Source: Periplaneta americana
Lineage: Eukaryota > Arthropoda > Insecta > Blattodea > Blattidae
Assembly: GCF_040183065.1 (NCBI RefSeq)
Contig: NC_091133.1
Coordinates: 137,591,806-137,655,805, forward strand
Reading direction: 5' to 3'
DNA: 64,000 bases
The position numbers and the translations under genes are program-made. Of this stretch, positions 11,190-20,998 are shown piece by piece. Numbering within the stretch: position 1 is the stretch's first letter; each line of letters starts with the position of its first letter. The notes under the pieces were generated by a model. That model had not been told where the DNA came from. It was given only the letters and a program-made list of their open reading frames with translations, and ran no database searches.

Positions 11190-11830
11190 TTGCAGGTTTG
11201 GAGTAAATCCCGAAAAGACAAAATATGATTATGTCTCGTGACCAGAACATAGTATGCTTCTTTGTGTAGCAAGAAAAATAAATTGTAAACTATTCTGTGT
11301 CTTTTTGCAAACACAATGTCAGATTACAAATAAAATATTTTCAGTTACTACGACTGAATCAATAATAATAATGATAACAATAATAAATATTCTTCTTAGA
11401 GAGTCATTCTGTATTATTTTCATATCTTCATTGTAAATAAATGTTTTTTAACAATCTCCAGATGTCCAGGGTTCGCTTATTCGCGGATGACTGTATCGTA
11501 CAGGGAAATAAAGAGTTATGAAGATACTACTCTTCTTCAAAATGACTACATTGATTATTACATAATATATTAAACATTTGTTGGACAACGTTCAAAATTC
11601 CACAAGAATGGAATGAAGCTGTAATCATCCCTATTTTTAAGAAAGGTGATCGATGAGATTGTAATGATTACAGAGGCATCAGCCTGTTGAATTCAGCCTA
11701 CAAACTATTTGCGAAAATAATAACTAGTTACCTCAATACGATCAGTGAACATAAACTAAGCGAAGAACAATGTGGATTCAGAAAGGTACGATCATGAACA
11801 AAAGTTGTTTAAATTGTTCACACAGCCTCT
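11190..11830 (+). pseudogene. Scrambled LINE reverse-transcriptase fragments
   Basis: Three RT motifs appear on the plus strand in the wrong order. At 11192-11255 is the GLEVNPEKT..MIMSRDQN region, close to 39463-39530. At 11460-11550 is a VRLFADDCIVYRE-like catalytic box with a frameshift. At 11595-11800 is the finger region (IIPIFKKGDR, DYRGISLLN, SEEQCGFRK). In a real RT the last block comes first. They are therefore separate insertions or a rearranged copy. Stops occur in each. Confidence 0.75.
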
Positions 11831-12785
11831 TCTAGATGTACCACTCAAACTTTCCATTATTTCAACATATAAAATTCACAACACCAAAAGCTTATATGTT
11901 TAGAACCACTAACACCAAATTTAAGCTGTACTGAAGGTGGGACAAATACATTCTTGCTGTTATATTAGAGAAAAAAAATTTTATTACCTCAAAAAAATCT
12001 TTATTTCTTAAGAAATTGGGAACCTGAGGACTGGAAATGGATGAAAGAACTTCTTTTCAATTTTACTTTATCAAGTTTGTAGTGCAGTTGTACAATATTT
12101 CTTAGTGAGTGTAAAAAGGATTAATTTCTAAAAAAAAAAAAAAAAAAAAAACTCTTACACTTGTGCAATAGCAACATGTAAAAACAGAGGTGTCACAGAA
12201 AATAAAACACACATACAAACTTATAAAGGGCGAACTGATGAAATATGGCAAGTACATTCTCAGTGTGCAGTGAAAGAGGAATTCCTGATCGGACTTTGAC
12301 TATAACTTTAAGAGCTCATCTTAAAAGCAGAACATGTAAACAAAAACTTGGAGGCCAGAATCATAAGACTAGTGGAAGTAGGCATTTAGTAACACCTGAG
12401 GTTCTGAGAAGATGTGCAATAGCATGCAATTGTGGTAGAAAGACTGGAAGGGACGTACAAACATTTTGAACCATAAAACTCCACCAGTGATTCTAGCAAG
12501 GGTCCAAAAATTGAACCAGCCTATTGTAGAGGATTATTTAAAAAAAAAAACCTGAAAAACACTAATGACCTAAACTTAAAAAGTATCTCTCAAAGGATTT
12601 ATAATGTTGACTAAAAGGGTTGCTATCGCATTATCCACCACTAATGAACAGTTGCAGCTCTTAAAGGAGCAAAGTATGTCCATTTGGTAGCTCTAGAACG
12701 CGCAGAAAAAGTAACAGTTGTTGGGTGTGCTAGTGCTATAAATCACATAAACCCACGAATGGTGATGTGCAGTTTACCTATTGTC
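11830..12785. other. Intergenic DNA, no gene seen
   Basis: A-tracts lie at 12129-12150 and 12539-12550. The 74-codon open frame at 12245-12469 (+) has no motif I recognise and no splice or promoter context, so I leave it uncalled. Confidence 0.55.
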
Positions 12786-13010
12786 ACGTGATCCGGAGTT
12801 GCGCTTGGGAGCAGATTTAATTCCCACTTGGACTGATTACCTGGTTGGGTTTTTTCCGAGGTTTTCCCCAACCGTAAGGCAAATGTCAGCTAATCTATGA
12901 CGAATCCTCGACTTCATCTCGCCAAATATCATCTCACTATCACCAATCCCATCAATGCTAAATAACCTCGTAGCTGATACAGTGTCATTAAATAACCAAG
13001 TTAAAATTAA
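12785..13010 (+). mobile_element. tRNA-derived SINE copy (family shared with 50.2 and 50.8 kb)
   Basis: The copy starts with a tRNA-like segment (GAGTTGCGCTTGGGAG...TTTAATTCCCACTTGG). A diagnostic body follows: GGTTGGGTTTTTTCCGAGG, CATCTCGCCAAATATCATC, and GCTAAATAACCTCGTAG. The same body is seen at 50265-50410 (+), at 50767-50915 (-), and in degraded form at 25683-25850 (-). Confidence 0.82.
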
Positions 13011-14413
13011 AAACTCCTATAACAACTTGTAGCCTCATGAAAAAAATACAAACGTACTCTAGCTTTGAGCAAGTGAGGAAAAATGACGTGTATGTTACTG
13101 CAAGTGCTAATAAGTTCAAGTGTTACAAGATGTTCATCTTGATAGCCAATGTGTGAATAAACATCATTTCGACATTTTCATCATTGGTAATTTTGACCAC
13201 TTGAAATAAAAATGTCTCTATCATGTCATTTCCTTTCTTCATTCTCTCAGATCGCCAGTTCTTGAAGTTCTCCAAAGTCTTTCAGCTATCGGCTTGCCAA
13301 TACATGAAGGGCTCAGAAACATCTGCATACAATTTGGATGCAGACATTATGCCTAAATGAGAATAGTTTATCCAAACACACTTTTGGGTCTGAAACTTAT
13401 TAATTTTGCTTTTTGGCTGAGTGCTGAATAGTGTGTTTGGACCTATACCTAGTCCTTGGTAAGAGGCGAGTCTTCCTGAACTTCAAATGGACTAGGATTT
13501 CTTTGACAGCTAGAAAAACTACACGCCTTTACATTTCAGCTACTCCTGACTTCTACGGTCAAAGTATTGAACTACAATTTGGTGATCATATGCATCACAG
13601 ATTAGAGAACACAACGAAATTTTACTCAAAAAGGTACTCTTCTAAAATGCCCTTCTTGCATCCAGCCCCTCATTTGTGTCTTCAAAAGACCCCACTGCTA
13701 AGTCTTTTGAAAAGGAATGTTTTTTCATGAAATCTAGAGCAATTAATAATTCAATTAATTTCGTGAAATAGGTCTATCAGTACTTAAGTGTGAAGCTGAA
13801 ATTTCATTCAATTTCGTCCCAGTTGAACTCAATTCACAATGAAAACAAAGGATTAAACAAGAGTGTAAAACAGAAATGTGATAAGTAAGCGTGAGTTTTC
13901 ACATTCTAATTCTCTAATTGTCTCAGGTGAACACAGACAAAACGCAACAAGAATTGTCAGAAATGGTCCTGGTCCAATTGCTAGAATCTACACATAGTAA
14001 ACTTGCTATGTAATACATATTCATTATCACACCATTTGTTGCTAGGTTCTATTTAAAATGTAATTAAACACGATGTAACCAATTTCTGACACACTCTGAT
14101 TTCCCTTGCTCAAAGCTGTATTTTGCAGCATGTGTTTTAGATGATATCAATGGGCCAGTTCAGAAGGAAAACAACTCAAAATTTAAAGTTTTGATAAACC
14201 TGCACGTTAAAGCTTCATGTTGCTATGAAAAATCTAAGGATCGCTGAAATTACTTGTACTCCACATTCTGTTAATGATGTTGTATATAAGTTCCAAATTA
14301 TAGAGTGAGTTAATCGGAGCTTTAAAATGCAGTTTTCTCAAAGTTTTTAACTGGTCCCATACTATGAACATACATTCTACAATACTTTAAAAGTGGATTG
14401 GTATTTTGTTTCA
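13010..14413. other. Intergenic or intronic DNA
   Basis: No convincing coding exon is seen. A 99-codon open frame at 13431-13730 (+) lacks recognisable motifs. If the exon at 14414 belongs to a gene running left to right, this stretch would be its last intron, or part of it. Confidence 0.5.
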
Positions 14414-14650
14414 GACACATACCCTACACATTCGGGTGAAAGTTTCTGCAGCTCGGATATTTCCTTGGATGACAGCACCAATTTTGAACAATTGGATGAA
14501 GGTGGATCTGACACACTCTCACTTCAAAACCTCGACCTACAACCCCCGCATCCTCCACCATCAGAAAGTATCCTGCCAACTATGGTACAAGTCAATCCTA
14601 TAGACAAACTATATTTGATGCAGAATTCTTACTTTAGTACTGAGCAGTGA
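14414..14650 (+). CDS. Terminal coding exon of an unidentified host gene
   Basis: A strong splice acceptor (TTTTGTTTCAG ending about 14413) opens a 78-79 codon exon that ends in TGA at 14648-14650. The protein end is acidic and serine-rich, then proline-rich, then PIDKLYLMQNSYFSTEQ at the C-terminus. This sorted composition and clean end look like a regulatory or scaffold protein tail, not transposon debris. A 3'UTR of about 290 nt leads to AATAAA at 14934-14939. I do not recognise the family, and no upstream exon was identified in the window. The internal ATG at 14393 lies in the intron, so it is not the start. Confidence 0.55.
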   Translation, partial: DTYPTHSGESFCSSDISLDDSTNFEQLDEGGSDTLSLQNLDLQPPHPPPSESILPTMVQVNPIDKLYLMQNSYFSTEQ

Positions 14651-14933
14651 ACTCCTGAAAAGAGAAAATATTACGAACTGTTTCTTGTCTTGGATAACAG
14701 GGTTCAAATACAAAATTATTCAGCTGGGTTATGTAAGTTATTATATAATGTGTTACCTTGGAATCATAATATTAAAAGGAATTTTAATTTGACATTGTAA
14801 TTGTCTTATTGTTTTACTCACAATGAGAACTGTACTCTTGGCTTGAATAGGCCATGCATGTTAAACAACATAAACTGTAATTATTGAAGAACTATTAAGT
14901 TTTCATTGTGGAATATAAATTTAATAAAATTAC

Positions 14934-14939
14934 TTATTA
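14934..14939 (+). terminator. Poly(A) signal AATAAA
   Basis: Canonical AATAAA about 285 nt after the stop of the exon at 14414-14650, in AT-rich 3'UTR-like sequence. Confidence 0.45.
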
Positions 14940-15077
14940 AAACTTATTTACTATTCAGTTTCATCAAACTTATGAGTGCTCACTTTTAAATTTCATTTAT
15001 TCAGTGTCTGTGGCCTGTTCAAACCAAACTATATTGCTATTACGTAAACTTCACTCTTCTTCTTCTAGAAACAGACA

Positions 15078-15311
15078 CAGCAGAGTCCTGATTATCCGGA
15101 GGGTGAGAGTGCTATGTGGATTTTACAAAGGTCGCACCCATTAATGTAGAAAGCTGTTACTCACATGTACATAGTAAACGAGTTTTTATTCATAATACAG
15201 TACAATATGTAACCTACGACAAAAAACATTGTCAATGTTCAGTACTGTATATATGTACACTACTTAAGTGATCCAGATAACACAGAAGGCTGGATAATCA
15301 GGACTCTACTG
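15078..15311. mobile_element. Pogo/Tigger-type MITE
   Basis: The 234-bp element has inverted termini CAGCAGAGTCCTGATTATCC on the left and the complement of CAGTAGAGTCCTGATTATCC on the right. TA follows at the right edge (15312-15313). The left TA appears mutated to CA. CAG...GAGTCC..GATTATCC is the terminal sequence of pogo/Tigger elements. There is no coding capacity. Confidence 0.8.
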
Positions 15312-15662
15312 TAATTAAATTTACTATGGAAACATCTATATTATTGTACCAGTACACTGAATATATTTAAAACTTTTAACAAGAGAAACTAATTTGACAT
15401 ATCAGAATATTTAAAATTTATATAGATCCTGTTGCACAGAATCATGTATGTAATTTGTCGATATTGTGTGCATGTGTGTATATTTTATATATGTATTTAT
15501 TTATACTTGAAACAGTTGCCTATCTTCAACTTAGACTCACTTCGTTTCCAGCATGGTTTACATATGAGCATTTTTGTGGAGAAATGGCTCTAACCTCTTA
15601 GAGAAACGTGTTGCTCTTTTTTAAGGCACCAGTATTGTATCACAGCTGCTGCAGACGGTGCA

Positions 15663-15747
15663 GTAGTCATAACGAAAATGCTGGACTTGGAAGTTAAAAG
15701 CTCTCAAGGTAGTAGTACTGGTAATGGTTCGAATCCTTATGACTACC
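15663..15747 (+). pseudogene. tRNA-Ser-like pseudogene or SINE head
   Basis: GTAGTCAT at 15663 pairs with ATGACTAC near 15745, like a 7-8 bp acceptor stem. TGGACTTGGAA sits where an anticodon arm would be. An extra arm is present, and GGTTCGAATCC forms a good T loop and B box. The length of ~85 nt with a long variable region suggests tRNA-Ser. The D arm is degenerate (ATAACGAAAATG), so it is probably not functional. Confidence 0.5.
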
Positions 15748-15759
15748 CACTATTTATTT

Positions 15760-17200
15760 ATTCATGTATTTATTTATTTAAGGTTTACTCTTCTTTTATG
15801 GTACATTAATTATATATTTAGTCATTTATTTCTGAAATATAATAATCATAATAATAAATCCATAATATTATACTATTAACGTAATGTAACATAGAAAAAC
15901 ACATTTAGTCCTAATTTCGTCGTATTTTGTCTCATAAATCAGGCGATTTAATACTTTCAACTGTTGATTTCCTGAAAAGAGTAGACACCATACATTTATA
16001 CGAAGAGTGGTGTACAGCACTTCACGTGCTTGTCCATCAGGCCTGACGCCTGAGAGGTGGTTAGGTCTCGAGGGTCTGCATACTTCATGAGGAGAAGGCT
16101 ATTACACGCGGTATTAGGTTTTTATTTGTTATTGTTTTGTGTTTAGTTTGTTTGAAGGTTGATATACAATATTTTAGTTATTCTTTTCCATGCACCATCT
16201 GCTTTAGTAAGGATAATCGTGAACAAAGAGCACCTACTAACTGCAGACGCCCAGATAGAAGGAATCAGGAAAGAAGAGATCTTCCAGCACTCTATTGGAA
16301 AGCAAGAGGGTTAATGGCATGAGCGAATCGCTAATCAATGGATACCAACCAAGTTATTATTTTCCCTTTTGTATTTGAAATAATCCCCATGAAAGCCCAA
16401 AGCATTTTCACGATACATTAAAAACTCATTAAAACAAGGTCATATTATTTACTGTTTTTTAATAAAGAAATGAAAAAAAATACTGAGACTTGATCACTTC
16501 ACGTGTTTGTTTCATGCTGACTATCGAATTTTTCTGTCCTAAGCTGCACACGCACACACATACACACTTTATACTGATTAAACAACTGTAACACACACAA
16601 TCAACTTAAATAGAGAATGATGGATATGAAGCCCATTTTTTCTTAACAACCTAAAGATGTGCAGTCAATACTGAAAATGACTGGGAAGACCTCTAACGAA
16701 AAAGAGTAGGAATATGTCAATTCATAATCAGGGTCATTTATGTGTACTTACCAATATAGGAGAGAGGAGGAGTAATATGGTCCCTGCAGGCAACAAAGCC
16801 TATCTAAGAGATTTTTTATTGCGAGTTTTATGGAAGGTGCTTTAGAAATAAAATACAGATATAATGCTAAAGTACATTTACTTTTCTCATAAAATAGAAA
16901 AAGAATAGACTAACATACCAGAATGACTCCTCACTATACCCAATTTAATAAACTCCTATATATGTAGGCGTTATTTTCAGAGTAGTCTGTTAATATGGCC
17001 CTTATCATGGGGTAATAAAGCCCATGTTTTAAGATATCTTATGAAAATGTGTAACACATTAATGAAATACAATGAGATGGACCAATACAAAAACTGAAAA
17101 ACCCTGAAATGAATACTTATGAAATTTAGTATTTTAGTAAATAAAAATATCTGTCTATGGCAGACATTCCCAAGGACGAGCTACAGGATGAGAGGTGGGT
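15760..17200. other. AT-rich intergenic DNA, no gene seen
   Basis: TTTA/ATTT-rich sequence at 15750-15850 and a CA-rich tract at 16545-16570. The open frame at 16137-16322 (+), with NCRRPDRRNQERRDLP, could be an exon but has no supporting motif. Nothing else is recognisable. Confidence 0.5.
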
Positions 17201-17204
17201 GTAT

Positions 17205-17470
17205 TTTATTTTAGTAGGTTATTTTATGACGCTTTATCAACATCTTAGGTTATTTAGCGTCTGAATGAGATGAAGGTGATAATGCCGGTGAAATGAGTCC
17301 AGGGTCCAGCACCGAAAGTTACCCAGCATTTGCTCGTATTAGGTTGAGGGAAAATTCTGGAAAAAACCTCAACCAGGTAACTTGCCCTGACTGGGAATCG
17401 AACCTGGTTTTGCGGCCAAATGCGCTAACCGTTACTCCACAGGTGTGGACAGGTAGGTGTACCACAGTTG
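17205..17470 (-). mobile_element. tRNA-derived SINE, second family, copy 1
   Basis: The tRNA-like head is on the minus strand at the right end, with B-box GGTTCGATTCCC (complement at 17392-17403) and an A-box region near 17420-17450. The body contains TATTTAGCGTCTGAATGAGATGAAGG and GGTTGAGGGAAAA. The same family is at 19927-20176. A short remnant of its tail lies at 18047-18075. Confidence 0.82.
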
Positions 17471-17479
17471 GAGGGAGGG

Positions 17480-18777
17480 AAATGCCAGTTCTGGACAAGC
17501 TGCGATTTCTTCCAACTTAAAGGACAGTAACAACCATGGCGCATTGATTGTAACAGTGAACTGAGTAAATTATGGATTAAACATGACGTTTCATTAGTAC
17601 AATAGCCTAATTATTTTTTTAATTATATCATTATACAACCTAATTGCAATTATTCATTTGCAAGTACATTCTTTGCATACAGTATTTATAGGTTTATCAC
17701 TTATGAAATGAACTGTTTTTATTATAAACTTATAATAAATTAGACTTACAGTGTGGTCGAACCTTCTTGAACTGAATTTCAAACATGCTATGTAATTGAA
17801 AGAGTGAGCTGTCAAATAAATTTAAGGAGCCAATGCATACTGTCAGAAATCAAGAACCTTCTAAAATTATATTGTAGGTTGTTCTCTCTTTATTCCAAAA
17901 GTAGAAGGTGTCACACTGGCATTCACTTAATTTCACAATATACTGGAAATAAAAAAGTGACTCAAACTTCAATAATGCAGAAATCAACTCATTAAAGCAT
18001 GTAGCCTAATGAAAAATTAATGATAAAATAATAATAATATTTTTAATTGATTATTTTACGACGCTTTATCAACTGTGATGGGTACTTGGTATGATCAAAA
18101 CCAGTAGGTTCAATTTGTACAATTCAACAAATGCTGTGTGGAGTTGTTTTGATTTCAAATGTGTTGCCCGTTAATGAGGGTATTTTCCACGAAACTCTTC
18201 CATTGAATATAGGACTGTCAATTCATTTTTTAGACAGACTATATCAAACATTGTACTGTTTTCTACTTTACATTCAGCGCATTCAGGGTGGAATTAGGAA
18301 AATTTAATGAAACCTATATCGAGATGTAGGGTTTGGAGAGAGAATTCCAACACACCTAAGTTACAAATTCATATGATAAGAAATTTTTCCAAAAAATTAA
18401 TATTAAATTAATACTAACATTTCCTTTCTGGTCTAAGTACCAGCTGTAGCTTGTACTTCAACCACCAATGTACCATGCGCACGAGTCATTTTCTTCACTG
18501 CACAATATTCCTTGCATTATAGTTGAGCTTAGCCTACATTATTTTATTGATTCACACAAGTTTAAACACAGAACTTGGCATGTGTGAGAGCTGTGCGTAA
18601 AAATAAGTGAATAAATAAAACAACGTAGGCTAAACCTCTGACTCAGGTTCTTGCTATGTACATATATTATTCAGGCAGTACATCTCACTTGACGATATGT
18701 GTCAGAGGAAGAACAATTGTTTGTATGCATCCGAAGTCTGATTAGTGTAATATGCAGCTAAACTAAAGCAGACCGAA
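17480..18777. other. AT-rich intergenic DNA
   Basis: No gene is seen. A short SINE-tail remnant (GATTATTTTACGACGCTTTATCAAC) lies at 18049-18073. Open frames are short and motif-free. Confidence 0.55.
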
Positions 18778-19183
18778 GGTTGATCCTGATGTAAACAAAA
18801 GAAACTGTGTTCATCCGCAGACGAAGATGGTGATTGGTGCCTATTCGGTATTACTTGCAGCAAGTTTCGTCGAGAACTGACTCATTCTCAGGATGTGTAT
18901 TGTGTTGTGCAACAGACATTCATCTGATGAATGTCTGCTGATGGTCATAACTAAATTTTATTAATTATATCTACAATCCTTTCTAGGTTTTCCAATAACT
19001 ATTTGTATTCAACTTCCCGCCATAAATCACTTGCATGTAAACAAAAATGAAATATACATTTAAAAGGTTGTTTCTATTTCAGGACTATATTTCAAAGTGC
19101 ATTGCTACAGAGTCGTTCTGGGAATCAGTCTGCCAGTGACAAGCGAGCAGCAACATGTGCATATGTTTACATCAGGATCAACC
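18778..19183. mobile_element. Candidate MITE with 20-bp perfect terminal inverted repeats
   Basis: GGTTGATCCTGATGTAAACA at 18778-18797 is repeated as its exact complement at 19164-19183. The 406-bp interior has no ORF. I could not identify a target duplication or superfamily. Confidence 0.6.
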
Positions 19184-19789
19184 TAAGGCTGCCAATAGTA
19201 TAGTCGGCGATGATTGCAATGGAGGAGGAAAGGAACTGGCCACACTGCCCTGTTATCTACTGGCTTAGTTGCCTCATGAGTGATGTCTTATGGTGTCACT
19301 TATGAGGTTCAGACCTGTCTTTGGACAGTTGGCTAAACAACAACATAGGCTACTGTTATTCTGGTAATAAAAACATTACTGATCATTAAACTCAATGAAA
19401 CTAACAAAATAAAAAAAGCGGGAAATTTGTTTCTAAGACCTTATGCATATTAGTCTGATGGCTGATGAAGTATAAGCTGCAACTGGTGCATAGTCAAGAC
19501 ACCAAAAATGATAGTTTCAAAAAGTAATTTCAAGGAAAAATGACAGACTGTCTGTGCATATAATACATGCATATTGAAATCTTACTCTTCAAACCAGTTT
19601 AGTATGATTTTTATTAAAATACCACATTTCTCATCCCCATCTCCCTTTTTGTGGAACATACTTAATAAGAAACCACACTGCTGCTTCAATAACAATGACG
19701 ACAATGGTACAACAACAACAATGATGATGATAATAATAATAATGACAATTTTATTAATAAGAATGATAATTTTATTAATAAATAATAAA

Positions 19790-19836
<47 letters not shown>

Positions 19837-19926
19837 AGGCAAGATTACAGAAGCTAGTACAGAAACAAAAGACTTCAGCACATGAAAATTAAGTGGCAAA
19901 TAATCTACAGGCCTCTCTTTTTTTTT
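19184..19926. other. Intergenic DNA with a microsatellite
   Basis: No gene is seen. An (ATT)n microsatellite lies at 19790-19834, preceded by ACA/ATG/AAT-rich trinucleotide sequence from 19700. Confidence 0.6.
19790..19834 (+). repeat. (ATT)n microsatellite
   Basis: About 15 uninterrupted ATT units. Confidence 0.97.
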
Positions 19927-20176
19927 TAAGTAGGTTATTTTACGACGCTGTATCAACATCTCAGGTTATTTAGCGTCTGAATGATATGAAGGTGATAATG
20001 ACAGTGAAATGAGTCTGGGGTCCAGCACTGAAAGTTACCCAGCATTTGCTAATATTGGGTTGAGGGAAAACCCCGGAAAAAACCTCAACCAGGTAACTTG
20101 CCCCGACTGGGAATCGAACCCGGGCCACCTGGTTTCGCAGCCAGACGTGCTAGCCGTTACTCCACAGGTGTGGACG
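19927..20176 (-). mobile_element. tRNA-derived SINE, second family, copy 2
   Basis: Same layout as 17205-17470. The minus-strand tRNA-like head has B-box GGTTCGATTCCC (complement near 20107-20118), followed by the CAACATCTCAGGTTATTTAGC body. It is better preserved than copy 1, with CCCGGGCCACCTGG in the head. Confidence 0.85.
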
Positions 20177-20204
20177 CCTCTCTCTTGTATTGAGACTATG
20201 ACAG

Positions 20205-20640
20205 TACTTACTTACTTACTAGCTTTTAAGGAACCCGGAGGTTCATTGCCGCCCTCACATAAGCCCGCCATTGGTCCCTATACTGAGCAAGATTAATCAG
20301 TCTCTACCATCATATCCCACCTCCCTCAAATCCATTTTAATATTATCTTCCCATCTACGTCTCGGCCACCCTAAAGGTCGTTTCCTCCGGCCTCCCAACT
20401 AACACTCTACTTATATATATTTCTGGATTCGCCTATACGTGCTATATGCCCTGTCCATCTCAAACGTCTGGATTTTATGTTCCTAATCATGTCAGGTGAA
20501 GAATACAATGCGTGCAGGTCTGCGTTGTGTAACTTTCTCCATTCTCCTGTAACTTCATCTCTCTTAGCCCCAAATATTTTCCTTAGAACCTTATTCTCAA
20601 ACACCCTTAATCTCTGTTCCTCTCTCAAAGTGAGAGGAGA
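20205..20640 (-). mobile_element. LINE 3' end (recurrent family), 5'-truncated
   Basis: The minus strand encodes REEQRLRVFENKVLRKIFGAK, then RRLRWTGHIARIGESRN, then the tail of the ORF with small indels. The 3' end is a TACTTACTTACT (GTAA)n tail at 20207-20220. The same C-terminus and tail occur at 42071-42556 (-), 39300-40195 (+) and 52345-52550 (-). The simple-repeat tail resembles RTE-type LINEs; clade placement is tentative. Confidence 0.85.
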
Positions 20641-20998
20641 CTATGACAGTAACAAAAATATTTCCACGGCACAAGTTTACTCACACATCCAAGAATGGTG
20701 AGGTAACTGTCTAATTTTGTTTCTCTGGTCAATATTCAGTACGGAAATATTAACTAATGTGGAGGTTGCTGAAAATTTTGTATATTGTAAAAAAAGTAAG
20801 CAAAATAAGCATCAAAATACAGTGAGAATTGAGTAAAATTGAAATTGAATGAAAGTGGGAAAATTGATTGGGTTTATTATTCTTCTACAATGTTTTACAC
20901 TTCGAGACCAAATAAATTTGTGACTTCATGTTATTCATGAAAGACTATGCAAAAGATATGTGAAGGGAAAAACAAATGTTCTTATTCCTGGACTTGTA
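20640..20998. other. Intergenic DNA, no gene seen
   Basis: AT-rich with no motif. It ends at the piggyBac target site. Confidence 0.6.

Noticed and set aside
12245-12469. 74-codon plus-strand ORF as a gene
   Set aside because: No recognisable motif, splice context or promoter; length is unremarkable for chance.
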